From the NCBI RefSeq assembly GCF_031846485.1, contig NZ_JAVRHQ010000010.1, positions 62,001 through 126,000 on the forward strand: 64,000 nucleotides of DNA, read 5' to 3'. A program made the position numbers and the translations under genes. The notes beneath the pieces were generated by a model that worked only from the letters and a program-made list of their open reading frames with translations, made no database searches and was not told the origin of the DNA. This DNA is from Autumnicola tepida (GTDB lineage Bacteria; Bacteroidota; Bacteroidia; Flavobacteriales; Flavobacteriaceae). Positions 1 through 8,276 of this stretch are shown one piece after another. Each line of letters begins with the position of its first letter. Position 1 is the first letter of the stretch.

Positions 1-443
1 ACAGCTCCAAGCTTTACAAAAAGCTGGTAGACGATCAAAAACAGGCGCTACAGGTAGCCGCTTTTAACCTTGAGCAGGAAGATTACGGGATGTACCTCAT
101 ATTCGCCCTTCCGCTGGGAGACACTTCTTTAGAAACCCTTAACCAGGAAATGGAAGAGGAAATCGCCAAACTCAGAAATGAACTTATTTCTGAAAAAGAC
201 TTTCAGAAACTTCAGAATAAAGCCGAAAGCGACTACGTAAATTCAAATTCCAGCGTTGCCGGAATAGCCAATTCTTTAGCCCGTAATTACCTGTTATACG
301 GGGATACCGATCTTATAAATGAAGAAATTGAAATTTACAGATCAATTACAAGAGAAGATATTAAAAGAGTGGCCAACGAATATCTTAAGCCTAACCAAAG
401 AGTGGTTCTTGAGTATTTACCAGAAAGCAGCAACGTAGAATAA
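1..443 (+). CDS. M16 family peptidase, C-terminal end (5' truncated by window)
   Basis: The reading frame is open from base 3 to the TAA at 441-443, giving 147 visible residues, so the start lies left of the window. The visible part resembles the C-terminal M16 domain: a helix-rich stretch, an ALPLGD segment, and an ERDI-like helix (TREDIKRVANEYL) just before the end, which is the usual last helix of M16 half-domains. The zinc-binding HxxEH motif would lie upstream and cannot be seen. The next gene starts 20 bases downstream on the same strand and encodes an M16 protein without a zinc motif, so this one is probably the catalytic partner of a two-subunit periplasmic protease. That pairing is inferred from family knowledge. 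Confidence 0.8.
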   Translation, partial: SSKLYKKLVDDQKQALQVAAFNLEQEDYGMYLIFALPLGDTSLETLNQEMEEEIAKLRNELISEKDFQKLQNKAESDYVNSNSSVAGIANSLARNYLLYGDTDLINEEIEIYRSITREDIKRVANEYLKPNQRVVLEYLPESSNVE

Positions 444-463
444 AAAATTAAATTTTAAGAATA

Positions 464-2533
464 ATGAAAAACAATATATTAGCTTTTGCACTCCTCCTTT
501 TCATCTCTGTTGGAGCCAGTGCGCAAATAGACCGAAGCACACAACCCGAGCCAGGCCCGGCTCCAAAAGTAAATGTAGAAAAGCCAAAAAGTTTCACCCT
601 GGATAACGGACTAAAGGTCATGGTTGTTGAAAACCACAAACTTCCCAGAGTTTCCATGGCGCTAAGATTGGACAACCCACCTTTTACCGAAGGAGAAAAA
701 GCCGGCGTTTCCGGACTTACAGGAGACCTGCTTGGTACAGGAACGCAAAACATCTCCAAAGATAAATTTAACGAAGAAGTAGATTTTCTTGGGGCAAGGC
801 TTAATTTTTATTCCAGCGGGGCTAATGCCAATGCTCTTTCTAAATATTTCCCAAGGATCCTGGAGCTAATGGCAGACGGAGCTTTGAATCCTAAGTTCAC
901 TCAGGAAGAATTTGAAAAAGCCAAGGACAGGCAAATCGAGAACCTAAAGGCAAGCCAGAAAGACGTAGGCTTTACTGCCTCCAGGGTAAGATCTGCCCTT
1001 GCCTATGGCAAAGAACATCCTTACGGCGAATTTACCACTCAGGAAACAGTTGAAGGTATTAGCCTTGAAGATACCAAGAATTTCTACCAAAATTACTTTG
1101 TACCACAAAATGCTTATCTGGTTATAGTGGGAGACGTGGACTATAGCAATGTAAAAAAGCTGGTAAAGAAAAATTTCAACAGCTGGGAAAAACGCAGCCT
1201 TCCTGAAAACAATATTCCTGAAGTAACCAATGTGGATAACACGCAAATTGATTTTGTGGATATGCCAAATGCGGTGCAAAGTGAAATTGCTGTTGTAAAT
1301 ACCATAGACCTAAAAATGAAGGACGAGGATTATTTCCCTGCTCTTCTAGCCAATAAAATCCTTGGTGGTGGCGGGGAAGCCCGTTTATTCCTTAACCTTA
1401 GGGAGGATAAAGGCTATACCTACGGTGCCTATTCCAGGACTGGAAATGACAAATATGGCGCGGCTACTTTTGTTGCCAGTGCAAGTGTAAGAAACGCGGT
1501 GACTGACAGTGCTGTAGTGGCTTTTTTAGATGAAATCTATAAAATGAGAAATGAGCAGGTTAGTACAAAGGAACTGGAAAATGCGAAAGCTAAGTACACC
1601 GGAGATTTTGTTTTGTCTTTGGAACAACCTGCGACCCTTGCCAGCCTTGCTTTAGATGTGGAAACCGAAGATTTACCAGAAGATTTTTACGAGACTTACC
1701 TCCAAAGGATCAATGAGGTGACCGTTGAAGATGTTGAGAGGGTTGCCAAAAAATATTTCCTTGCCGACAACGCCCGCATAATTGTGGTGGGAAAAGGCAG
1801 TGAAGTACTGGAAAACCTGGAGAAAGTTTCCTATAACGGGAAAGATATTCCGGTGAAATATTATAATAAATATGCGGAACCTACCGAAAAGCCAGATTAC
1901 AATAAAAACATGGATCCTTCCATGACTGTTGAAAAAGTATATAACAAGTATATTGAAGCTATTGGTGGCGAAGACGCCGTAAATGATGTGGAAAGCGTAG
2001 TTATAATTGCTGAAGCAGAAGTACAGGGCATGAAATTGGGCCTTGAAATGAAGAGGACCAGCGAAGGAAAACTCGCCCAGGAAGTCTCTATGGGAGGAAA
2101 CACAATGAATAAACAGATATTCAACGGAGAAACCGGATTTATTTTGGCACAGGGGCAAAAAATCCCTTATACCGACGAGCAAATTAAAGCTGCCAAAGCC
2201 GATGCCTCTCCTTTTCCTGAACTTGATGCAGCAGGCGCAGAACTAAAAGGAATAGAGCAGGTAGATAGGAAAGATGCTTATGCAATAGCTCCCAGTGAAA
2301 ACCAAACTGTGTACTATGATGTGGAAAGCGGTTTAAAAGTAAAATCTGTGAAAACAGTAAGCCAGGGAGGGCAAACCATGAGTGTTCCAACCGGCTACAG
2401 TAATTATCAGGAAGTAAGCGGTGTAAAATTTCCTTACACAATCACGCAGTCTGCAGGACCTCAGACATTTGAATTTAATGTTAGCGAGATTCTTGTAAAT
2501 GAAGGCGTAGATGCTTCAGATTTCCAGGAATAG
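464..2533 (+). CDS. M16 family protein, non-catalytic subunit with C-terminal extra domain
   Basis: A 689-residue exported protein with a signal peptide at residues 1-21 (ending SAQ). Residues about 45-440 form two M16-like domains. The zinc motif HxxEH expected in the first is absent: the equivalent helix reads GLTGDLLGTGT, with no His or Glu pair. The glycine-rich GGGGEARLF segment typical of the second M16 domain is kept near residue 300. Residues about 480-689 add a beta-rich domain of the type seen in outer-membrane lipoprotein-sorting folds, common on M16 proteins of Bacteroidota. It follows the truncated M16 gene by 20 bases, so the two are probably co-transcribed and form a heterodimer. 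A hairpin terminator follows at 2551. Confidence 0.85.
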   Translation: MKNNILAFALLLFISVGASAQIDRSTQPEPGPAPKVNVEKPKSFTLDNGLKVMVVENHKLPRVSMALRLDNPPFTEGEKAGVSGLTGDLLGTGTQNISKDKFNEEVDFLGARLNFYSSGANANALSKYFPRILELMADGALNPKFTQEEFEKAKDRQIENLKASQKDVGFTASRVRSALAYGKEHPYGEFTTQETVEGISLEDTKNFYQNYFVPQNAYLVIVGDVDYSNVKKLVKKNFNSWEKRSLPENNIPEVTNVDNTQIDFVDMPNAVQSEIAVVNTIDLKMKDEDYFPALLANKILGGGGEARLFLNLREDKGYTYGAYSRTGNDKYGAATFVASASVRNAVTDSAVVAFLDEIYKMRNEQVSTKELENAKAKYTGDFVLSLEQPATLASLALDVETEDLPEDFYETYLQRINEVTVEDVERVAKKYFLADNARIIVVGKGSEVLENLEKVSYNGKDIPVKYYNKYAEPTEKPDYNKNMDPSMTVEKVYNKYIEAIGGEDAVNDVESVVIIAEAEVQGMKLGLEMKRTSEGKLAQEVSMGGNTMNKQIFNGETGFILAQGQKIPYTDEQIKAAKADASPFPELDAAGAELKGIEQVDRKDAYAIAPSENQTVYYDVESGLKVKSVKTVSQGGQTMSVPTGYSNYQEVSGVKFPYTITQSAGPQTFEFNVSEILVNEGVDASDFQE

Positions 2534-2550
2534 TTTTTTATTAATGTTGG

Positions 2551-2586
2551 AAAAGCCGGTTTTCTATAAAGAAGCCGGCTTTTTTT
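2551..2586 (+). terminator. Rho-independent terminator after M16 pair
   Basis: Inverted repeat AAAGCCGG / CCGGCTTT separated by about 13 bases and followed by a T run. It lies between the M16 gene and the convergent EamA gene, and A residues on the other side mean it could serve both strands. Confidence 0.75.
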
Positions 2587-3490
2587 ATACGGCCTGTTTC
2601 CTCTTTTTTGTATAAAGGTTCTTTGCCCGGTTCACAATAAAAACCCCTAGCAAAATAACTGCCGCTGAAAACAATTGCCAGAAGCTAAATACCTCGCCAT
2701 CCAGAATTCCCCAGCCCAAAGCCACCACAGGAATGGTATAGGTAGCGGAAGTGGTAAAAACAGGATCTGAAATTTGCACTAATCTATTGAAGATAATCAT
2801 GGCTACTCCGGTGCCAATTATTCCTAATATCGCCACAAAGCCCATGGAAGAAATAACTTCAGGCCCGGGAAATTCCGAAGAGAAAAATCCGGAAAACCAG
2901 AGCATCCCCAGTGCAGGAAAAAGCAATACAAAGAAGTTTCCTGCTGCTATCCCTAATGCTGAAATGTCGCTCATGTAAGTCTTCAGGATATTCACATTTA
3001 TGGCATAGAATCCTGCAGCCAAAACCACCAATCCGGAGTAAAAGTAATTCTGGCCAGGATTTACACTTGCTCGGCTAAGAATTAACCCGGCTGTTCCTAA
3101 TAACCCAATTACCACCCCAAATAATTTATTCTGCGTAAAAATTGCTTTAAAGAAAAGTCCGCCAAAAATAAGAGTAAGTAAGGGTGTCGTGGCATTAAGG
3201 ATAGAAGCAATGGCGCTGTCGATTTCTGTTTCAGCAAAAGAGAAAAGATAAACCGGAAAAAAGGAGCCAAGAAAACCTGAAATTACAACCCACTTCCACT
3301 GCTGTCTTGTTAATTTCAGGATAGATTTAAAGCCCACGAGGATGAGGAACAAAGCGGCAAAAATAATTCTGAAGGAACCTACCTGCAAGGCCGACAGGCC
3401 CACAAGCCCTTTTTTAATAAGGATAAAGGAACTTCCCCAAACAAGGGAAAGCAAGATCAGGTAAATCCATTTTAAATTTTTCGCAGGCAT
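2585..3490 (-). CDS. EamA/DMT family transporter
   Basis: A 301-residue protein with about ten hydrophobic segments arranged as two EamA repeats, the layout of drug/metabolite transporter superfamily exporters in the inner membrane. The first repeat opens with LVWGSSFILIKKGL, a classic EamA start (WGSxF), and the second with a YAINVNILK region. It ends in a basic tail (KNLYTKKRKQAV). The substrate cannot be told from sequence; relatives export amino acids or metabolites. It is a single-gene unit converging on the M16 pair. Confidence 0.88.
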   Translation of the reverse strand: MPAKNLKWIYLILLSLVWGSSFILIKKGLVGLSALQVGSFRIIFAALFLILVGFKSILKLTRQQWKWVVISGFLGSFFPVYLFSFAETEIDSAIASILNATTPLLTLIFGGLFFKAIFTQNKLFGVVIGLLGTAGLILSRASVNPGQNYFYSGLVVLAAGFYAINVNILKTYMSDISALGIAAGNFFVLLFPALGMLWFSGFFSSEFPGPEVISSMGFVAILGIIGTGVAMIIFNRLVQISDPVFTTSATYTIPVVALGWGILDGEVFSFWQLFSAAVILLGVFIVNRAKNLYTKKRKQAV

Positions 3491-3686
3491 TACAAAGTTT
3501 TAGAGCGCAAAAATCGAAATTCCTGCGAAGCTTCAAAGCATTAAATAAAGTTTTTCCTCTTTCGGGAGCCTAATTTCTTCCGCAGAAATATTTGGAAAAT
3601 GATCCGTACTAAACTAAAGAAGTTTTAGTGTACTATATACCGGTTTATGTGCTGATTTAATGACCCTGATACTGCCCTCAGGAAGA

Positions 3687-4247
3687 TTATTCCCAGCTCA
3701 GGCTTTCCATGAGGTGGCGCATATCTCTTTCAATATAATCGGCTGCAGGGACTATAGAGTCATAGTTAGGCAAGCTATTGAAGTAAACAGAGCCGGTAAG
3801 AAAATGCTCTGTGCTATCAGTTAAATAAAACTGTGCCTGGGAGGCAGCATCGCCGGAAATTTCATAAAACATCCCGTATGTGTTCCTCACATCGTTTGTG
3901 TAAACATCACCTTCAATGGCGTCTGCCTTAATGGTATGCTGCAAAGGTAACTTTTGAGCATCGCGCAGCAGAGAATCCAGGTTATTATGCACCTGCTGGT
4001 AGGTGAGATAAATAGCAGCGTTCATTGATCCATAATCCAGGTTTATCCAACAGGGAGTGTTGGTAAGTGAAGGAGAAATAGCAGCAAGCTCATTTTTTTC
4101 AAAAGAATAAGGACAGCCAATATCCACGCGGGAATATTCGGCTTCAGGGTATTCCAGGGCCAGAAAAGCGCGAGGCTTAGGCTGCGGATCATCTGCACAG
4201 GCCCAAAGCAGGAAGGGAAAAATTAAAATTACATTTTTCAGCTTCAT
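3687..4247 (-). CDS. gldD: Gliding motility lipoprotein GldD
   Basis: A 186-residue lipoprotein: a hydrophobic leader ends in a lipobox with Cys17 (LLWACADD). The body matches GldD in length and in features such as the FLALEYPEAEY segment, a conserved DIGCPYSFE segment and a paired-cysteine core (GCPYSF and TPCWIN). GldD is one of the Gld proteins needed for gliding and type IX secretion in Flavobacterium; its biochemical role is not settled. Its ATG overlaps the gldE stop codon by four bases (ATGA), so the two are translationally coupled. The pair gldE-gldD directly after ssb is a conserved flavobacterial order. Confidence 0.93.
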   Translation of the reverse strand: MKLKNVILIFPFLLWACADDPQPKPRAFLALEYPEAEYSRVDIGCPYSFEKNELAAISPSLTNTPCWINLDYGSMNAAIYLTYQQVHNNLDSLLRDAQKLPLQHTIKADAIEGDVYTNDVRNTYGMFYEISGDAASQAQFYLTDSTEHFLTGSVYFNSLPNYDSIVPAADYIERDMRHLMESLSWE

Positions 4248-5566
4248 ATTGGTGCGATGCTTACTTTTATTTGTTTGATTCGCCGGTCGTCTATTACCTC
4301 AACCTTAAAACTGTAATTAAGAAAAGTGATCACATCATTTTTCTTCGGAAATCCTCCCGAAATCTCCAGGAGGAATCCTGCCAGGGTTTCGGCTTCTCCT
4401 TTTTGCTCTTCAAATCCCGTGGTATCTTCCAGCTTTATGATCTTATAAAAATCCTTCAGCGGAGTTTTACCTTCAAAAATGAAGTTATTTTCATCCAGTT
4501 TTGAGAAAATAAGATCTTCATCATCAAACTCATCACTTATATCCCCTACAATTTCTTCAATAATATCCTCCAGGGAAATTAGCCCGCTGGTCCCGCCATA
4601 TTCATCTACCACAATCGCCAGGTGATTTCTTTTACTCTGAAAATCGTTTAGCAAATCGTCCAGTTTTTTATTCTCAGGAACAAAATACGGCTCCCGAAGA
4701 AGGCTGGTCCATTCAAAAGTTTTTTCTTCCAGGTAAGGCAACAAATCTTTCACATATAAAATACCCGAAACATTATCTATATTCTCCTTATAAACCGGAA
4801 TCCTGGAATAACCATTTTCTATAATAGCAGGAATGATTTCCTGGTAAGTATCGGCTTCATTCAGGGCGAAAATATCCATTCTTGGCCGCATAACCTGCTT
4901 GGTATCGGTATTCCCAAAGGAAACAATTCCCTGCAGGATTTTTTGCTCCTCTTTAGAAGTGTCTTCCTCGCTGGTTAGCTCCAGCGCCTGGGACAGGTGA
5001 TCTATACTAATATAAGAACGCTTTTTCCCAAATTTCTCATGAATATAAAGCGTGGCTTCCCGCATAGGAGTGCTTAACGGAGATAAAAGTGTATCGAGCA
5101 CATTTAGCGGATAAGCCATAAAATTAGAAAACCGGACGTTGTTCCTGCTGGCATAAACCTTCGGTAAAATTTCACCAAAAAGCAGGATGAGGAATGTAGC
5201 TACCCCCACTTCCAGCACAAACCTAAAATCTATACCCCATAGTTCGGTATCCATTCCGCCAAAAAGAGCATCGGCTAAAGAATCAAAAAGCAGGACAATG
5301 GCAATATTGATAAAGTTATTAGCAACAAGTATAGTTGCCAGCAGCTTCTTGGGTTTATCCAAAAGGCTGATAACAATTTCCTGGGTTTTGGTCCTTTTTC
5401 CATCTTCGGTTATAAAATTAGCCGGAGTAAGGGAAAAAAAAGCGACTTCGGCTCCCGAGATGAGTGCCGAGCAGAATAATAAAAGCAATAAGATAATGAG
5501 GCTTATTACCTGGGTAAAATTGAAAGCGGCCCAAAATAAAAACAAACTGGGAGGTTCCGGATCCAA
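4244..5566 (-). CDS. gldE: Gliding motility-associated protein GldE (CNNM/CorC family)
   Basis: A 440-residue membrane protein. Residues about 15-200 form a DUF21/CNNM transmembrane region (ISGAEVAFFSL is its signature), followed by two CBS domains (about 205-335, with GYSRIPVY and EYGGTSGLISLEDIIEEIVGDI-type motifs) and a C-terminal CorC/HlyC transporter-associated domain. This is the magnesium and cobalt efflux family layout; in flavobacteria the copy beside gldD is named GldE and supports gliding, probably by assisting GldD. It starts 22 bases after the ssb stop and overlaps gldD, so all three look like one operon. Confidence 0.92.
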   Translation of the reverse strand: MDPEPPSLFLFWAAFNFTQVISLIILLLLLFCSALISGAEVAFFSLTPANFITEDGKRTKTQEIVISLLDKPKKLLATILVANNFINIAIVLLFDSLADALFGGMDTELWGIDFRFVLEVGVATFLILLFGEILPKVYASRNNVRFSNFMAYPLNVLDTLLSPLSTPMREATLYIHEKFGKKRSYISIDHLSQALELTSEEDTSKEEQKILQGIVSFGNTDTKQVMRPRMDIFALNEADTYQEIIPAIIENGYSRIPVYKENIDNVSGILYVKDLLPYLEEKTFEWTSLLREPYFVPENKKLDDLLNDFQSKRNHLAIVVDEYGGTSGLISLEDIIEEIVGDISDEFDDEDLIFSKLDENNFIFEGKTPLKDFYKIIKLEDTTGFEEQKGEAETLAGFLLEISGGFPKKNDVITFLNYSFKVEVIDDRRIKQIKVSIAPI

Positions 5567-5588
5567 AGGCGAAAATTTTAGTTAAACT

Positions 5589-6068
5589 CTAGAATGGCAA
5601 ATCGTCTTCTTCTTCGTTTTGTCCAATCGGTTGATTTTGATTTGCAAAGGTATCATTTTTGGACTGGTTTCCAGCGCCGTATCCCTGCGAATTTTGAGTA
5701 TTTTGAGCAGAAGAACCGCCTCCACTCTCTCCTTTTGGAGTTAGAAAAGTGAAGTCTGTACATTGCACCTCGGTAGAATACCTTTCATTTCCCTGGTCAT
5801 CCTGCCATTTGCGGGTTTTAATACGGCCTTCCACATAAACCTTATCTCCTTTCTTGAGATATTTTTCGCAAACTTCAGCAGCTTTGTTTCTTACCACCAC
5901 GTTGTGCCATTCGGTGTTGTTCACTCTTTCCCCGGTGGTTCGGTTGGTATAACTCTCATCGGTAGCCAATGGAAAACGCCCAATAACACCGCCACCTTCA
6001 AAATAATGCAGTTTTACATCATCTCCTGTGTGCCCAATGAGCATTACTTTGTTAAGTGTTCCTGTCAT
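5589..6068 (-). CDS. ssb: Single-stranded DNA-binding protein
   Basis: A 159-residue SSB. Residues 1-110 form the OB fold, starting MTGTLNKVMLIGHTGDD and containing the EWHNVVVRNKAAEVCEKYLKKG region typical of bacterial SSB. A Gly/Ser/Gln/Asn-rich linker follows and the protein ends in the acidic tip EEEDDLPF that recruits repair and replication proteins. The frame stays open 67 codons further upstream, but the start at 6068 is chosen because the OB fold begins exactly there and a TAGCTTTG promoter element lies 42 bases upstream, inside that extension. It is probably the first gene of ssb-gldE-gldD. Confidence 0.95.
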   Translation of the reverse strand: MTGTLNKVMLIGHTGDDVKLHYFEGGGVIGRFPLATDESYTNRTTGERVNNTEWHNVVVRNKAAEVCEKYLKKGDKVYVEGRIKTRKWQDDQGNERYSTEVQCTDFTFLTPKGESGGGSSAQNTQNSQGYGAGNQSKNDTFANQNQPIGQNEEEDDLPF

Positions 6069-6109
6069 CTTTCTTAAATTTCTCCTGGTTGTTGTACTGA
6101 AAATTTCCG

Positions 6110-6117
6110 CAAAGCTA
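6110..6117 (-). promoter_or_regulatory. Probable ssb promoter, -7 element TAGCTTTG
   Basis: On the minus strand TAGCTTTG fits the Bacteroidota -7 consensus TAnnTTTG and would start transcription about 35 bases before the ssb ATG. No clear -33 TTG is seen at the usual spacing. Confidence 0.5.
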
Positions 6118-6498
6118 AAAATAATTAGCTTCAGGAAGATAAATCCAGGCAACCATGTTAAAAATAATAAGATGTAAAATACAGAAAATTTTGCCGGCGC
6201 AATAATCTTATCGACAGAAAATTTATATGAAAGCAGTATTGCTCTATTAAAGAGAAATGACCGCTGCAAGAATCAGGAAAAAATAGGTAGAAGAGTAAAG
6301 AGCCAAGAGGAAAGAAAAGAGAAAAAATGAGGGAAGAGTTAAAATTTAGAGCCCACCTTACAGTTTACAATATAAGCCTACAAAGTGAAGAGTGATAGGG
6401 AAATGGACAGTTGATAATGGAGAATGGAAATACAGCAATCCAAACTTTTAACTTTTTAACTCTTTTTCTTTTTAACTTGAGTTTCGGAGGAAACTCAG
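6118..6498. other. Non-coding stretch between ssb and mutY
   Basis: About 380 bases without a convincing gene. Bases 6270-6340 are strongly purine-biased on the plus strand with repeated GAAAAGAG/AAGAGG words, and 6395-6435 reads like the degenerate tandem words (ACAGTTGATAATGGAGAATGG) often left in flavobacterial spacers. A hairpin GAGTTTC / GAAACTC with a 4-base loop at 6479-6496 lies right after the mutY stop but lacks a T run on that strand. Confidence 0.5.
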
Positions 6499-7545
6499 CT
6501 AATAATCTGAAGGTTCGTATTCATTCAGAAAATTCTGGATAAGCACCGGCACCGGATAATCTTCAATTTTATCCATGGGAATAGCCTCTGTTGACAAATT
6601 TCCACTTTCCACCAGCCAAAAGCGCGCATAAATATGCTGATGCGATAATTTGTGCACTACCGGCATTTCATTATAAAGTTGCACTGTACTGTTTTCTCCC
6701 ACAGCTGCCTTCACTTCTTCTGCGGAAAGGAACTCTTTGGCAGTTAATTGCTCTTTGGTTTCAATCAGGGGGAATTCATACAAACCATGCCAGATTCCTT
6801 TGCCTGTACGCTGGTGGAGAAGTGTGGTGTTTTCCTCATTCTGAAAAACAAGATAATTAAAATACCGCTTCCTGATTTTTCCCTTTTTCAGCTTGACAGG
6901 TAAAACGCCAATCTTTTTCTGCTGAAGTGCCAGGCAACTATTATTTAAAGGACAAGTTTCGCAAAGCGGATTTTTTGGTTTGCACTGCAACGCCCCAAAT
7001 TCCATTATTGCCTGGTTATAGGTAGAAGGATTATTATGGTCCAGCATCTCAGCGGCCAGCTTTTTAAATTCCCTGATCCCGGCAGGTGTATTTATAGGCG
7101 TTTCAACAGCAAAATAGCGGGCCAGCACACGATACACGTTACCGTCTACCACCGCTACCGCTTCATTGTAACAAATAGATGCAATTGCGCTGGCGGTATA
7201 ATCTCCAATCCCTTTCAGTTCAAGCAGGCCTTTGTAGTTATCAGGAAAAACACCAGAAAGTTCTCCAGCTATATATTTAGCGGTTTCATGCAGGTTCCTG
7301 GCACGGGAATAATAACCCAGTCCCTGCCAGAGTTTAAGAACTTCCTGCTGCGAAGCTTCAGCCAGGTCGAAAACAGTAGGGAATGCTTCAACAAAACGAT
7401 AGTAGTAAGGCATTCCCTGCTCCACCCGGGTTTGCTGCAACATTATTTCACTAAGCCATATTTTATATGGCTCACGGGTTTGGCGCCAGGGCAAATCTCT
7501 TTTATTTGTTAAATACCAGCTTACCAGCTGTCGGGAAAAATTCAT
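6499..7545 (-). CDS. mutY: A/G-specific adenine glycosylase MutY
   Basis: A 348-residue base-excision repair enzyme that removes adenine mispaired with 8-oxoguanine. Visible features: the LPWR motif, catalytic Glu33 in LSEIMLQQT, a helix-hairpin-helix at LKGIGDYTASA (110-120), catalytic Asp134 in VVDGNVYRV, and the 4Fe-4S ligands Cys188, Cys195, Cys198 and Cys204 in the C-x6-C-x2-C-x5-C pattern. Residues about 225-345 form the Nudix-like C-terminal domain that reads 8-oxoG. All catalytic residues are intact. It is transcribed away from the HU gene, with a 138-base divergent spacer; a conserved neighbourhood with ssb and gldE in flavobacteria. Confidence 0.96.
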   Translation of the reverse strand: MNFSRQLVSWYLTNKRDLPWRQTREPYKIWLSEIMLQQTRVEQGMPYYYRFVEAFPTVFDLAEASQQEVLKLWQGLGYYSRARNLHETAKYIAGELSGVFPDNYKGLLELKGIGDYTASAIASICYNEAVAVVDGNVYRVLARYFAVETPINTPAGIREFKKLAAEMLDHNNPSTYNQAIMEFGALQCKPKNPLCETCPLNNSCLALQQKKIGVLPVKLKKGKIRKRYFNYLVFQNEENTTLLHQRTGKGIWHGLYEFPLIETKEQLTAKEFLSAEEVKAAVGENSTVQLYNEMPVVHKLSHQHIYARFWLVESGNLSTEAIPMDKIEDYPVPVLIQNFLNEYEPSDY

Positions 7546-7606
7546 AGACTAAATTATGGAATTGCAATTATAATTGTTTATTCCTTTATTATTTAATGAA
7601 TTAGGC

Positions 7607-7638
7607 TTGAAATATTGAAGATATAATTCTTATATTTG
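7607..7638 (+). promoter_or_regulatory. Promoter of the HU gene (TTG-N21-TATATTTG)
   Basis: TTG at 7607-7609 and TATATTTG at 7631-7638 match the Bacteroidota -33 and -7 elements with 21 bases between them. The predicted start of transcription is near 7644, about 40 bases before the HU ATG. Confidence 0.7.
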
Positions 7639-7683
7639 CACCCTTGAAAATTTAAACCCCATTTATAATTAAATAGATCGAAA

Positions 7684-7977
7684 ATGACGAAAGCAGATAT
7701 CGTAGCAAACATTTCAGAAAAACTAGGAATGGAAAAAGGTGATGTTCAGGCTACTATTGAATCCTTTATGGAGGAAGTTAAAACTTCACTGGAGAGTGGA
7801 GACAACGTTTATTTAAGAGGTTTTGGAAGCTTTGTGGTTAAAACAAGGGCAGAAAAAACCGGAAGAAACATTTCTAAAAATACTACAATTAAAATTCCTG
7901 CTCATAATATTCCTGCCTTTAAACCTGCAAAAATCTTTGTAGAAGGAGTAAAGAGCAACGTTGAAGTTAAAGAATAA
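7684..7977 (+). CDS. HU/IHF family DNA-binding protein
   Basis: A 97-residue nucleoid protein. It starts MTKADIVANISEKLGM, the standard HU opening, has the LRGFGSFVVKTRAEKTGRN turn and the DNA-binding arm with the IPAFKPAKIF strand (proline at the intercalating position). Length and motifs are standard for HU. It bends DNA without strong sequence preference and acts in the nucleoid. It has its own strong promoter and is followed by a tiny basic gene 58 bases downstream, which may be expressed from the same transcript. Confidence 0.94.
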   Translation: MTKADIVANISEKLGMEKGDVQATIESFMEEVKTSLESGDNVYLRGFGSFVVKTRAEKTGRNISKNTTIKIPAHNIPAFKPAKIFVEGVKSNVEVKE

Positions 7978-8035
7978 CAGCGCTGTTTTAATACAGTTTT
8001 TATAAGAGAAAATTACTAATTAAAAAGACAACACT

Positions 8036-8125
8036 ATGCCAAGTGGTAAAAAAAGAAAAAGACATAAGGTAGCCACGCACAAGCGTAAGAAAAGAAGAAG
8101 AGCTAACCGTCACAAGAAAAAGTAG
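8036..8125 (+). CDS. 29-residue highly basic protein, candidate ribosomal small protein
   Basis: ATG at 8036 opens a 29-codon frame ending in TAG at 8125. The product starts MPSGKKRKRHK and ends ANRHKKK: about two thirds Lys, Arg or His, no acidic residue. A rho-independent terminator overlaps its stop codon, which supports a real transcript end here. Such a short Lys/Arg protein downstream of HU is, as far as I recall, conserved in Bacteroidota. The K-R-x-K...H-K-R-K pattern resembles the short AURKAIP1/COX24 (bS22-like) ribosomal peptides, but that match is by eye. Its function is an inference; that it is a gene is fairly sure. Confidence 0.75.
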   Translation: MPSGKKRKRHKVATHKRKKRRRANRHKKK

Positions 8126-8143
8126 TCTCGCACTACTTTTTTT
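8117..8143 (+). terminator. Rho-independent terminator overlapping the small basic gene's stop
   Basis: AAAAAGTAGT, loop CTCGC, ACTACTTTTTTT: ten paired bases ending in a T run. The left arm contains the TAG stop codon of the 29-residue gene. Confidence 0.85.
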
Positions 8144-8276
8144 AGTTAAAACGTTCATTGAAATCGAAACTTTAAGCATTAGGTTTAAAGTTTCTTCAGG
8201 ATTGAAAACCCTGTGAGAAAATAATGTTTAATCCATCTATGTCTGCCAAGGCAGATGTGGATAAAAATCTAAAAGA

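Noticed and set aside
1673..2182. 169-codon minus-strand frame opposite the M16 gene
   Set aside because: Antisense shadow in a clearly coding region, with Phe/Ile/His-rich text unlike real proteins.
6069..6269. 67-codon in-frame upstream extension of ssb
   Set aside because: The SSB fold starts at 6068, a promoter-like TAGCTTTG lies inside the extension, and the extension is hydrophobic and unlike any SSB N-terminus.
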